A DNA stretch of 64,000 bases from Struthidea cinerea (Eukaryota; Chordata; Aves; Passeriformes; Corcoracidae). The notes under the pieces are model-generated. The model ran no database searches and was not told the DNA's origin. It saw nothing but the letters and a program-made list of their open reading frames with translations. Shown piece by piece: positions 23,801 through 36,540 of the stretch. Every line of letters starts with the position of its first letter. Position 1 is the stretch's first letter. Both the position numbers and the translations under genes were made by a program. The DNA lies in contig VZTI01001772.1 of NCBI GenBank assembly GCA_013397865.1, positions 172,983-236,982 of the forward strand. The letters are read 5' to 3'.

Positions 23801-26789
23801 ATTGAGTTTAAGCAGTCAAGAGCACCCACTCAGCCCACCCAAAACATTAGTCTTGAATTTTCATGGAAGGCAGATTTAACCCACATCAACGCACAATGCC
23901 ACAAATGCAGGACTTTGATGCAAGGAGGACTGCCACTCTGTTCATGGCAAGTCTGCAGGATCTGCCCTCAGATCAGTATTAAAATTATATCACTGCTGGG
24001 AGGTAACTTAAAATCTTCATAAACAATATTTAAATAACACCCAGTGTTCCTTTTTATGGTATCAGTACAGTTAAAAGAAGCATACTTTGAGCCTGGACTC
24101 AAGAGAGAACTTGTGACAAAATGAAATATAGCCTGCTGAAACCTACTGTAAGCAAATACCACAAGCTGTGCCAAACAATTATGTTAGTTTCACATTGAAA
24201 GTAATACCAAATAGAAAGAGAGGACTTGCATATTCTTGTCACCACTGTTTTTAAATGGTACACCCATGAACAAGGCTAGCAATCATCTGGCAAAAAAGGC
24301 CATTAAACCATAAACTTTTTATATAAATATCCAATAGAGACATTAATTTTAAAGACTTGTTTTTTAATAAGAAATGGATCCAAGCATCAGAACTGGTTTC
24401 TAATACTATTTAGGAATATTAGAAACACTGTTGTTATTTAAGAATTTAGTTTCCATTACAGTTTAAATATGGGTTGGCTCCTCTGGTCCTGTATGCATAC
24501 AGACTATTTTTCTACTTTTCATTGCGAGAAGTTACGGTGTAGCATATCTGCAACAAAGCAGCAAATACGGGATTAGTGTTCAGTGCGTGCCTGGTATATT
24601 GCAACACTTTTGAGTTTATAACTGGATTTCGGTGGACACCACTGAAGTGGTGAGGTTATATCTACTTAAAGCATCAGGTGAGGGATACATGTGTCAAACC
24701 CAACAACTTGTGGTGTACTCTTGCCCCAAGGTACCGAGTTTTGTGTGCTGTTGATTGGTGTGGGATCTCATGCTCCTGGCTCAGGGATGGGATGCAATTT
24801 CTCATTGGATACTCCAGTGCTTTTGCAAACACTCTGTATCTATGACCTGACCTTGACCTCCAGAGAAACTCCTTTCTCCACTGCAGCAGATGAAACAGGA
24901 TGTGACTGGAGAATGCAGGGATTGGTAATGAGGGGGCATTTTATCTTTAGAGGTTGCCAGGACACACTGACAACAATTTTGATTTCAGAGCTGAGTTCAA
25001 ATTTTTTTTAAAAGAATCCCTTGTTTTTGCCAACTGGGAATCTTCACAAATAGGTTTATCAGTGCTTCAACAGAAATACAGATACTTCTAGGTTTTATAT
25101 CTATATTTTTCAAAAGTTTGTATATTGCTTTACCTGTTGCTCCAAATATGTATTGGAAGGCACTTTTCCCTTGGACCTCACAAAACTTCCTTTTCACAGT
25201 CTATCACGAATCAAAATTATCTACCTATCACTAATCCTACGCAGTCTAATCTCACCAAAATTACTTGGCTATATTTTTTGTATCATTCAGCAAATCATTC
25301 AGTACAGTTTCAGGGTTCCCTAATTCATCATCTCCCAAGTACTGTACAATTTCTCCTCCCATCTTCTGTCTACTTCAATATGTAAGAAGTATTAGTTCAG
25401 AAGTCTGAAGTTTGTTTTAATCTAAGATAAGAACATTTAGGGATTTCAGAAGCTAGGAGATTTTTTTGTGGTTTGTAAGGTGGAAGCATCCACTGACATG
25501 CCCTCTTTCAATGAGAGGCAACTAATGACTTCAGCAGAGGTGGTGCTACTTCTTTCTTCTTCATTTAGAATCTCATGCTCTGTAGACATAGAGAAGGTAA
25601 TTACATCTCTTACTGGTTTTGTATAGTAAGGTGTCACAAGTGCTGTTCATACTCCCTGGCTTTTTCACAATTCTTAGATGATGGAATGCCTTAATGATCA
25701 CTTATGTGTGCTTTTATTGAAGACTTTTTAAGTTTTCTCCAGCTTCTTGTTAGAAGCCACTATTCAGTTCCAAATAGGACTAGAAAAAAATATGAACAGT
25801 ATGAAATCATACTTGGAATTGTTCCCACTCAGGAAATGCTTTTAGATTGAGAGTGTGACCTCATTCAATATTTAAAATAATGGCAATACTAAATAAACCT
25901 GAATTCTGTTCTATGGAGTGAAGAAGTTACATGATACCTTACTCTTCAAAGTAATTAGGACGTTTGCATGGGAGTTGGTTTAATGTTTCTAATAACAGAA
26001 ATTTTTTATCCTCCTGCAGGTTCTGGATCTTGGCAAATATAATTGTCTTTATAATAACTGTAAATGCATTTGAAATGTTCTAAGTGGTAAAATGGCATCT
26101 TATTCTGTTGCTTCTTATGGGAGTGTTGGAGCAGCATGAGAGAAGCCTTGATTCTGCAGAGGCAATGGTGTTCATGTGCATCCCCTAGAAGAAGCTGTGT
26201 AGAAGCTCAGGCATGTGCTTATCTGGTGGCACTCAGATTTTTGATTGCTGTATGTAACAAATCAGGTTCCTTCCTATAATCGGTCTGTATGGGGTTTGCT
26301 TTTCTCCTCTATTGAGTATATAAAATAATAAATATGTTCTCTAGATGGTAATAGAAATTATTCTAGGAGTAAGACTTGCAACTATAACTGTATTGATTCT
26401 GATAGATACATGTCTAATTTGCTCTTAGAAGTCTCCAGAAATGGTTTCCATAATCTCACCAACTACATTACTCTTCCACATCTTTACTTGATGTTTCAAC
26501 TTCCTGTGCAGACTTCCTTCCCCTGTCCTCCACAGCCATGAAGAACAGAGTGCCCTCTTTGTAGCAACTTTTTATGCACATGAATATTGCCCCCTGCTTG
26601 TCTCAGTTTTCCTTATTCTGTACCATTCAAGATTCCTTCATTAATTTTCATTTATTCCATTTAAAACAATCATCCTATTATACTCAGATGATACAACTCG
26701 TTAGGATTATTATAAATTCTAACCATTCTTCAAAGCTCTGGCAGTCCCATTCAGCTTGGAGTTGTCTGCACATTAACAATGTAGTCTTT

Positions 26790-27180
26790 ATTTAATCATG
26801 CAGGCTACTAATGGAACTGTTTGCCAGACCCAGGACAGATCCCTGAGGACCCTACTGAAATATATATTACCGTTTTTATAATGAACCACTGATAACGGTA
26901 TAATCCTGGTATAATTTTGTAACTGGTTTCACATCCAGTAAAAGGCAGTTTCACCTCTATCACGTGTCCCTAGTTTGCTTTGAGGATGAACTGTCAGTAC
27001 AGTGTCACAAGAAGTACTAAAACCAAAATATATTACTTCAGCTGTTTCTCTTTTACCCACAGGCCTGTGACCCCGTCACAAAGGAATTTGTATTGGCTTG
27101 ACATAATTTATCCTTAACTAATCCACACTGACTCTTAGTCATCTCCTTCTCTGCCGGATGCTTACAGATAGTTTGTAGAA
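26790..27180 (-). mobile_element. old CR1-like LINE fragment, reverse-transcriptase region, minus strand
   Basis: Several short blocks in order look like the antisense of CR1 reverse transcriptase: CAGATCCCTGAGGACCCTACT, which is the reverse of the GVPQGSVLGP-type region, then TTGACATAATTTATCCTTAA and TAATCCACACTGACTC. Strongly diverged, with gaps and stops, so it is an ancient dead copy. The borders are approximate. Confidence 0.5.
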
Positions 27181-28360
27181 AAATGATCATTTTGGTTCAG
27201 ACTGGGAGGGGGGAGGAGCTGAGATGAGACCATCACCATGGGTGGCTGCCAGCTGAATGTCAGCGGATAATACCAGAACAAAACCTACCTCTTCAGACTC
27301 TTCACCCCAGTTGCCCTCCAGACTGCAGCAAGGATCCTTGCTGCCTGGAAGTTAGGAATAGGCTGTGTCTGTGCCAGCCAGCCCTTGTGCCAGGGACTGG
27401 TTCCTGGCACATTCATTTGACTCCTTGGGATGCAGCTTCATTCTTCTTAACCTCTTGCATCCCTTTCAAAACTGAAATCTGTCACAGTTCTCACCAGTGG
27501 TAAGCACTTGATTGGCAAGTGATCTTTTTAGTGAAATGCAACTTGGCAGCATGATTTGTTCCTACTCACTGACTGGTAGATTAACAGTTCAAGTTTTTCT
27601 CTTATGATTGAAGTCCTCCAAATGTCCATTGCATCACTTTTCTTTTTCCCTTGTATGAGAGCAACAATTTTGTCGTGAAGTTAAAATCTGTTATCTGATA
27701 GTCCTTTTAGAGTGAATTTCATTGAAGTGTTGGCTCAAGTGCTTATTTTCACTAAAATGTGTGACAGCTTAATAGCTATATTGATGTCACTACATTTTAA
27801 AATTATGTCTGATTTTTTTTTCCAGAAAGTGAACATCTCAAAGATGAGACCAAGTAATATAAACCTATATATGTATTTGTATGTATTATGTATAATATAA
27901 TAAATGCATTTATCTAGGAATAAACCTTTTACGTGTGCTTTTTAAAATAAAATAATCGAAATCAATTTAATGAAGTTATTTAATTATCCCGTACCTCTAG
28001 CAGAGAAAAAATGGGACAGTCCCTGGATGTTGCTGGCACAGTCCCTGGATGCTCCTGCAAGCATTTTGCAGCACTGCCAGGCAGGGCAGTCTGGGGGAAG
28101 GGTGTTTGCATGTCCTGTAGACTCAGGCACGAAGGGTAGAAAAGGTGCCTTGGGAAGGTGGTAGTTGTTGTTCCATTCCCAGAGCTGTACACTGAAATGG
28201 TGCCTTTGCTGTCTCTTTTCTTCCCTTTTGTGACTGAACCAATGATTTATACTCACTGCCTCCAGTCAGAAGTTTGCTCTGTCAACTTGATGCAGACCAG
28301 GTGACCTAGGTTCCTCCATTTGAAAACTCACATTTAAAAATATGCAAGGATAATTTCAAA
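27181..28360. other. unannotated flank
   Basis: No gene or recognisable repeat, apart from a partly duplicated ACAGTCCCTGGATG at 28016-28029 and 28038-28051 (a 22-bp periodic unit). The sequence between is ordinary. Confidence 0.6.
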
Positions 28361-28606
28361 AGCAAAACCAAACTGAAACAACAAACAAAACAACAAAAAA
28401 AAAACAACAAAAACAAACAAACAAACAAAAAACAACCAAAAAAAACCCCAAAAAATCCCCAAAAAAAACCAAAAAAAAAACCAAACTAAAAAAAAACCCC
28501 AAAACCAAACCAACAAACAAAAAAAAACAACAAACCCAAAACACAAAAAAACCAAAACAAAACAAAAAACAAAACAAAAAAACCCCCAAACAAACTAAAG
28601 AAAAGT
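28361..28606. repeat. A/C-only low-complexity tract, about 245 bp
   Basis: Composed of A runs broken by C runs, with almost no T or G. On the minus strand it gives a meaningless Phe-rich open frame. Similar in kind to 2719-2825. Confidence 0.95.
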
Positions 28607-29189
28607 AAGGTGAACTTCAGAAAACAGTTTTCCATAAGTTATAGAGTAAATTATTCATTCCAGAAAAAAATCATTATGCAGTTGGCCTTAACAATGTGGC
28701 AAAGAATTCTCTCATTTGCTTTCATGGATATCACACAAAGGTGTTTCTGCTGTTAAGGGTGGAGGACACACGTGACTGTAAATGTGGAAGCTTCTGCGAA
28801 TAATTAAAGCATGGGAGAAGGGGGCTTGTAGACTCTCTAAGCTTGTCATAAATAGTTACTAGCCTGGATCTTTTGTCTGCATGAATGTAATGTCATCTTT
28901 CTTGTTTTTATTCTTTAATTATTACTGCTGTTTGTCAATTTATGACATTAGGGGATCATAGTAAGATTTATAAAAGTAGGAGCACCATGTACTAGTGTAC
29001 ATGCATCTAAAAATATCAGAAACCTTCTACTTTAAAAGGTGAGATAGTGCACTATTTTATCTAAATACTTCCCATTCCAGGTGACTTTGCTTTCCTAATT
29101 CTGGGCTGCAGGCCAAGAAAGTTAAGAAATCAGTTTTTTGCAACTTGGACAGACTATTTGATGGATAAGGAGTTTGCTGGATAGCCAGT

Positions 29190-29470
29190 TTTAAACTAAA
29201 AGAGAGTAGGTTTAGATTGGACATAAGGAAGAAGTTCTTTACTGTGAGGGTGGTGAGGCACTGGAACAGGTTGCACAGGGAAGTTGTGGATGCCCCATCC
29301 CTGGATGTGTTCAAGGCCAGGCTGGATGCAGCTTTGAGCAATCTGGTCTAGTGGACAATGTCCCTGCCCATGGTAGGAGGGACAGATGATCTTTAAAAAT
29401 CTTCTGTCCAAATGATGATAGATTTTTCCAACCCAAATTATTCCATCATTCTGTGGTTCTATGATTTTAT
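29190..29470 (+). mobile_element. CR1 LINE fragment, 3' end, plus strand
   Basis: Sense CR1: TTTAGATTGGACATAAGGAAG, GAGGCACTGGAACAGGTTGC, GGATGCCCCATCCCTGGATG and TTCAAGGCCAGGCTGGATGC. It ends TTCTGTGGTTCTATGATTTT, the CR1 terminal repeat. No complete open frame. Confidence 0.95.
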
Positions 29471-30965
29471 ACATAACTGTTAAATTGGTACATAGGTGAG
29501 ACATAAATACATATTCAGCATTAGAGAATGTTAAATCTTTTTCAAATAACAGGCAAATCCATCTAAACAAAATTCCAGACCTGAAAACATCTGGGTATAA
29601 TTTGTCTGCACTTGTAATATGGCATTTGAAAGGGATAGAGTGGGTAGCAAGAAGCTTCGATTAGCAAGGGAATGAATTAAAGAGATACATAATAACTTTA
29701 ATGGACTTTGGTTTGCATTTTTGAGGAATGAAACTACCCAGGGAGCTGTTTGCAGACAGTGTTCTCCGGCACCCTCTCCTGGCTGGCTCAGGAGTGGCAA
29801 TACAGCCTTGGAAAGTGCCAGGTCTTTTGGGGAAGCAGATGATGACAGACTGCCCCTACATTTTCAATGGAAAGTTAAAGTGCAAATGAAGTGGATGAGA
29901 GAGACAAAATTATTTTTCTCTTTCCTGTAGGTAACATGAGCCTACCTGCAGGATGGAAGAGGGGTTACATTTGTCATAAAGTATTATTCATTTGGGAAAT
30001 GAAGTCATAGAACTGCATTTTCACATGCTCGGACACAGACCCAGAACAGCCACCTGCGATGCGTGGTGAAGCCACAGTGCTGGCGCTGCAGAGAAGTCAC
30101 TCCAGGGGGTACAAGGACATCCACCTCCCCTGTGCCTTCCCCACCAGTGCATCCATGACTTCCAGTCACTAAGCACAGTGGTCCCAGGGAACACAGTACA
30201 GGGCTTTTAGCTGCAGTTCTGGAAGGAGGGGAGCAGTAAAACAAAATCCATGTACTGTCAAAATTGGTTTCATGCCTAACATGAATAATTTCTTCCAAGT
30301 ATGCAAAACGTAGAGATAAAGAATGCTTTCTAACCCAGTAACCACTTACTTCAGTTGCAGATATAGTCCTAAAATGCAGAAATTGCATTAGTCTTAAATT
30401 TCACTTGATGCATATAAATGTAAGATGTTATGAAATGAAAGCAGGGCTCTTAGTATCAGTCTGTTTTATGAAAGTGTTGACATTCTAGATTGTAAGAATG
30501 TATCAGATAAATGAAAATTAAATGTTTTCCATGCTTTTAAGGGATTTTGGTAAGGATGTTTCTGCTTACAGATATATACAATACGTAAGATTAAATGAAT
30601 CTTTTATAATACATATATAAAAATAAATACATATAGAAAAGATTGCATCTAAAAGAAGATATATTTTTAAACTACTATGAAGATGTGAGTGATTTTCAAG
30701 GCTCTTGATAGCCATTTTCTCATAACAGTCAGAATAAGCCCAATTCAAGGCAGTAGTTTGTCAGAGATTGGCTATCTTTGATCAGCGGGTATGTCATGAA
30801 GGTACACAAAAACAACTTCACACTGATAACAAACTCAGCCACACTTCAATCCACAGCCAGAGCCAGGGGCCAAAGCTCACACACGACTAACACACAACGG
30901 CGACGCCCCAGAGACACTTTACAGGTGACAGGATTGGTGCCACTTACCAGTCAGGGATATTAGAA
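29471..30965. other. unannotated flank
   Basis: No gene seen. A GC-richer patch at about 30835-30950 (rich in CA, with ACACACGACTAACACACAAC) directly precedes the next CR1 copy and may be a TE remnant I do not recognise. Confidence 0.55.
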
Positions 30966-31300
30966 CCAAAGAATCATGGAATTGCCAAGGCTGGTAAAAG
31001 ATCTCTAAGATCACCAAGTCCAATCACCAATCCAGCACCACCACCATTTTCACCATTAAACCATGTCCTCAAGTGCCATATCCACATGCTTTTTGAACAT
31101 TTTCGGGGATGGTGACTCCACCACTTCCCTAGGCAGCCTGTTGCAATGCTTGGCAACCCTTTTCATGAAGAATTTTTTCCTGATATTTGATCTAAACCTC
31201 TCCTGGTGCAACTTGAGGCCATTTCCTCTTGTCCTGCCACTTGTTACTGGGGAGAAGAGACTGACACCCAACTCATTCCAACAACTTTTTCAGAATCATT
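30966..31300 (-). mobile_element. CR1 LINE fragment, minus strand
   Basis: Antisense CR1 3' end: AAGAATCATGGAATTGCC, GGGGATGGTGACTCCACCAC, GGCAGCCTGTTGCAATGCTT, ATTTCCTCTTGTCCTGCCAC and TTGTTACTGGGGAGAAGAG. Confidence 0.95.
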
Positions 31301-34300
31301 AAATCAGTCTTCCACTCAGAGTAACAATATTCACATACCAATGTCTCCATTGACGTGAATTTGACATTAAATCACACCCTTTGTGCTGTATGAACAATGG
31401 GAAAGAAGAGGTTTTTTTCCTAATGCATCTATTTCTACTGTTAGAGAAGTTATTACTATCCGAATAAGAACAAAAGTTGGTTGGAACTCATTTATCAATA
31501 TTCTTTTCATTTGCCAGCTATTTTTAGTGTTTTAGAGAAATTACAATTTTGGTAATTGTGCAGGGGAAGAGAAAGTCCCTAAAAGATTTACTTACTCTGA
31601 TGTTAGGAAGACAAATGCAACTGTCGAACCTGTGAATCACAGAGGGGTCTCAAGGGACAAGGCCGGTAGCAACAAAGTTCTGGATAAGAATCTTGGCAGA
31701 GGCTTTTAAAATGAAAATCTCAGAGAACAGGAGGAACCTGGCTCTGACCAGAGCTACCCAACATATCTGTCTTCCTGGGCTTCATCAGAGATCCTGACCT
31801 ATTTGAACTGATGATTTTTAGTGGGTAAAAGCACTTTTCATTCTTTTAATAGACTCTGAAATATTCTATTAATTTTGTTGGAAATTTTTGCTGATTAAAA
31901 TGAATGTAATAATTACTTTTACATGAAGAACAAAGTATAGATAATGGCAATTATCTTGATAATCTAGACTGCTGCAAAAATTCCTGCAATATTTAACATT
32001 CATTTGCCAAAACATTCAGTTTTGAGAGAGAGAATCTACTTTCAACCCATATGAAGTTTAAGTAAAAATTGTACTGATGTATGTAATTGAATTAATATAA
32101 ACTTAGCTATCAGATTCTATTTAACATTTTTTAAAACATAATAATGTGATCTGTTACACTTCCCTTCTAAATCCCACATCTGTATTCAAACCAAATGCAC
32201 TAACACCTTCCAGAAATACTGCAGAAAAGTAGGTCAGGAAAAAATGCAGTGCTACTTTCAATTTTACAGAATTTAATGGTATTACAGAAGTTTCCAGACT
32301 CAATTTTTATATCAATTCACTGAAGTAGCACTATTTGAGTGACCCAGTCAGCATAGCACCACTGTGGCTGATACAACTTGAATTAACTATTATTATGTAG
32401 GCTTGGAAAAAATCTCATGAATAATATTTTCAATTCTATTTTTATTGAGATTTAATGATAAATTATCTTCCAAATCTTAGTATTCTACAGATCTGTAGTA
32501 AAATCTCAATTTATATTTGTCTTATCAGAATGCTAAATTCTTTTATCTTGTAATTTTAAAGGATTTAAAACTAATTTACCATTCTGCTGCTCTTCTTTTA
32601 GGCAACATGAGCCACACAACCTTTGAAATGCACATAAAATAATTTATTTCTTTTTGACAAAAGCACAGCATCTAGTTTTTGGTGGATATGTACTAGGAAT
32701 GGTGCTCTGCTAATAATTAGATAGTGGTTAGATATGAACATCATTTGCAATTGCTAATCAATTATTAGTAGTATTTATATAAAAAATCCAAGTGAGATTG
32801 TGATCCAAAATGTTTTAAGTTGTTTAGTTTAGAAAGAGAGACTCTGATAAAAGTAGTAGGGTTTCATATCCATGTGTCTGATTGAATGCTTTTTCGGTAT
32901 CTTAGTGTAAGACACTGGCTGGCCTTTAGACTTGCCTGTATGACTGGGGGAAGGGGCAGTGAAGTATGGAAAATGGCTCAGGAATATAAAAATATGTTGT
33001 CTCCTGCTTCTTTGCCTATGCTTCAGATTTAGATTCTCTCACACAACTGTGCTACTGACACCACTATGGAGAGCACCTTGGGTAATTGCCTTTTTGGAGA
33101 TTGAGAACATTACTTTGGATGTGGTGGTACGTCCTTTACCTCAGCTGAGGAGTTGTGCCACAGCCAAGGAAGGGACAACACCTGAGGGCTTTGATAATGC
33201 TCGGGTGGAGGTGTCCCAGCCTATTTGCTATAGCCATTCAATCTGTTGCAAAATATTAATTAGAGCCAGAAAAAAAGTTGCCTGTCCAAGCAACCTAGCA
33301 TTAATTTCCAAAATTATTTTCCAACTATTTATTGTCTTGAAGGAGATTAAAAACTAAGGGTCAAATTATTCCATGAGCAGAGAACTGAACAAATTTGTCC
33401 CATTATCTGACAACTTTTCACAGGGGCACTTAGGGTCTCCCGATGGGTAGTTAGTGCAATTTGAGTCAATTTACCTCTTCTGTGCCAATGTTTATTGATG
33501 CAATTTTGCTGCACTCTTTCTGAATACTCAAAATCTTCATACACACAAATGAAAAGAAAAAATTTATTTTGCCATTTTCTGAACCCATGGCATACGCAAA
33601 TGAGTCATGATATTTTTCAGTTGCTAAGCTTTACATGTATTCAGCAGATCTTAGAGAAAAGCAATTATAAGAAATTTTTTCACGAAAGTGATAACTTTAG
33701 TATGGTAATTCCATGAGAAATAGCAAGCTCTGAAGCAAATAACCAATATTTGTAATCTCAAAGCCCATTATCATCAGGTGAATTATCTCTTTAACCACCT
33801 TTGGTCCAAGAGGATATATTATGTTGCTAGTGCTCTTCTTTGTCACTATACAAAGCAATTTAATTAAGTTCATAATAAATCCCACCTCTGTTCCCTTACA
33901 CAGTTTATGTGAAAAATGTATTCATTTATTTTTGCAATATAGAACCTTTAATAAAGACAAATGTGTAAAGTAAAATACGTCTCTCCCAGTTGTTTTGCAA
34001 CCTTTATAATTAGTCTTTGTTACAGATTAATGTATTTGCTATGGAGAGATGAAAAATTAGTGAATTTCTGAAAAACTCAATAAGCCTCAAACCTAATGCT
34101 GTATTTACTTGTAAAAGCAAAAAAGACTGACTCCAGTGAAATCACCGTGGTTCAGATCTAAGCATGTTTTCTGAAGCTGCACCAGGTGCAATGGAGAGTT
34201 ATAATTTCACAACCTGACATGTTATTCTATTCCACAGTCAGCATGGGCTGAAAATCAGAGAATAAAATCTTCTTACTGTCAAACCTGTGTGTGTGCACAG

Positions 34301-36348
34301 CTGTACAAAATTACTGTCATGTTCCTTCTTCACAGGTGATGGAGCAAATAATCCATATAGTAAAATCGGTCCTTGAATGATCCTAATAAAAGAAAGGAGT
34401 CAGACACAAATCTTCTATAATGTAGCAAGCTAAGTTGCATTAATTGAGCTACAGTGATGAGCTCCATGCTTATTTTTATTATAGATGCAAAGTCACTTGA
34501 GTTAATTCAGCTATTTCTCAATGCAGGCTAAAATGATTTGAATTACATCACCCTTCTGCCAGACTAGAAAAGTTCAGCCTGTAATTCAGCTGATAAATTT
34601 GAACATTCATTTCAGTCACATTTTTGTATGAAATACTTTGTTTGCATTGTCCTTTAATAAATTAAGATACTTTAGAATCTCAGTATTAAATTTAACCTTT
34701 CTGAAGAGTGAGGATAATTTATGCTTATACACTTATGCACACTGCTTTATTTACTTCATGTCTGTAGAGATTTAAAATCTAATAATGATCTTTAGTGTAT
34801 AAAAAAATTATGAGATTTATAAAATTTGCTAAATATAACCAGTGATTCACAGTATCCCAGATTATACATATTGTCATAAGTCTTTCCATGCAGAAGATAT
34901 TGTAAGGTGAACCAACACATCAACAAGCTACTGTACATCAGTAGCTTTCCAGCAATTGGCTTTGGAATTGTTTGCTTCTCTCAAATGAATGGGGAATAGC
35001 CTTTCAATCTACAAAGGGTAAGCTTTCTTAAATTACTTCACACTTTTTTAGGGGATAAGAGGGCACATGGAAAATTACTGTGGAGAAAATGCTGTATGGT
35101 TCCTTATTCTGTGCACTCAAATTCCAAGTGTGGAATTGATGGTAGAGATAAATAGTATCACAGCCTTCCCAGTGGACTATTGGCTGGGAAAGAGAAAATT
35201 ACTGTGAATTATTGGGGGAATTTAAAGCAAATAAGCATGGCAGATCAGATGCAGCACTTTTTCTTCTTAATCCCTAGCCTAGTTATTGCCAGAAGCAATA
35301 TTTTCTGAACTGATTCTGAGAATCACAAATTTCATAAAATACAGATTGAATAAATTAATTTTATAAAATTTCAGTGTAATTAAAAACTCTCTACAGTAAA
35401 AAGACCTTTTCTTAGGTCTTCTGAATGGCAAAGATTATGTGTGGCTTTGTGACAAAACTGAAAACAATAAAGAATTGAGAGAATATTTTATTTCACAGAT
35501 GTTAGCTATATTGAGGTATCCATTCTTTATAGCATCCAGAACCAAAAACTTGTTTGTACAGAAACTCCATATGATCTCTATATATGAGTCAGATAATTCC
35601 AGTAAATTTCAAATGAGACAGTGTGTATCTGTATTGGAGTAAAGCTGGCATTCAATGTCATGTACTTTATTTATGCTGATTTCAGCAGGGCTAACTGTGG
35701 AGTGCAGCAGAATGTGAGTGTGGCTCTGTGAAGCACATGGCTGTGGACATCCTTGGCATAGGGAACTTAAAATATAAATGGGAATTTCAGCCTTTATTTT
35801 CCTATGAAGATAGCACAGAAAAGGAAACCTGGCTATTTCTGTGTGCAAGCTTATGACAGCAAAAACTAGGGCACCTGTCTGTGATGGTGTTGCCTACATT
35901 TTATTCAAGATCATAGGCTCTTCCCATAAAAATTCATTGCTCTTCCTTTCCTCCCTGCAGCATATTTACTACTTAACATCAAGGAATAAAGTTACAGTAA
36001 TGAGCTTCTGTATACACACTCAACAGATCAAGTCAGAGAGAGCAGCATGTACCTCCTGCTGCTCTTCTGAAGTCCATACTCAGCACCATGAAGAGCTTGG
36101 AACCAAACACAAAATGTGCCTCTGCTTGTGAGCCCACACGTCCAAAGAAGAAAGTGCTGCCTTGTCAGTTAGGCGGAGTTGGGCCTCATGGGTTGAGCAC
36201 GCTCCTACTTACACATTTTGACCTCCTGAGGTACTTTGACTTTAACACTTCGATGTTAAATATCAAGATTTTACAAAAGAAAGGGATAAAAACCATTTTA
36301 CATCAAATAAAATAATTATATAGATGAGACCAGACTAGACCAGACTAA
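31301..36348. other. AT-rich flank, no gene seen
   Basis: About 5 kb without recognisable repeat or exon. An open frame at about 32959-33357 has no ATG start at its 5' end and no recognisable domain. The block at about 34410-34680 is repeat-free, with homeobox-type TAATT and CAGCTG motifs, and could be a conserved non-coding element, but this cannot be judged without an alignment. Confidence 0.6.
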
Positions 36349-36540
36349 ACTTCTCAGTTGAACGGGATCTACAATGATCATTAATCCAATAGCCTGACCA
36401 CTTCAGAGCTGACCAAACACTAAAGGCATTGTCCAAATTCCTCTTGAACATTGACAGGTATCACAATCTCTCTAGGAGGCCTGTTCCAGTGTCTGAGTAC
36501 CCTCTTGGTAAATAAATATTTTCTTTATGCACTTCAAAAC
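36349..36540 (-). mobile_element. CR1 LINE fragment, minus strand, degraded
   Basis: Antisense CR1 blocks: GACCACTTCAGAGCTGACCA, CATTGTCCAAATTCCTCTTG, AACATTGACAGGTATCACAA, GGAGGCCTGTTCCAGTGTCT and GAGTACCCTCTTGGTAAA. Confidence 0.85.

Larger units (their letters stand above)
15497..26789. other. upstream flank of SYBU, no gene seen
   Basis: AT-rich non-coding sequence. It holds two X-box-like motifs (15994 and 16193), a 27-base T run at 17791 and a GC-richer block at about 22860-23110. No exon with paired splice sites and a recognisable protein, no tRNA-like or hairpin RNA and no LTR were found. Open frames here are short and random-looking. Confidence 0.7.

Noticed and set aside
28334..28589. 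Phe-rich minus-strand frames
   Set aside because: Direct translation of the A/C-only low-complexity tract.
32959..33357. 132-codon plus-strand frame
   Set aside because: Opens with a GTG rather than ATG, has no recognisable domain and no flanking gene context.
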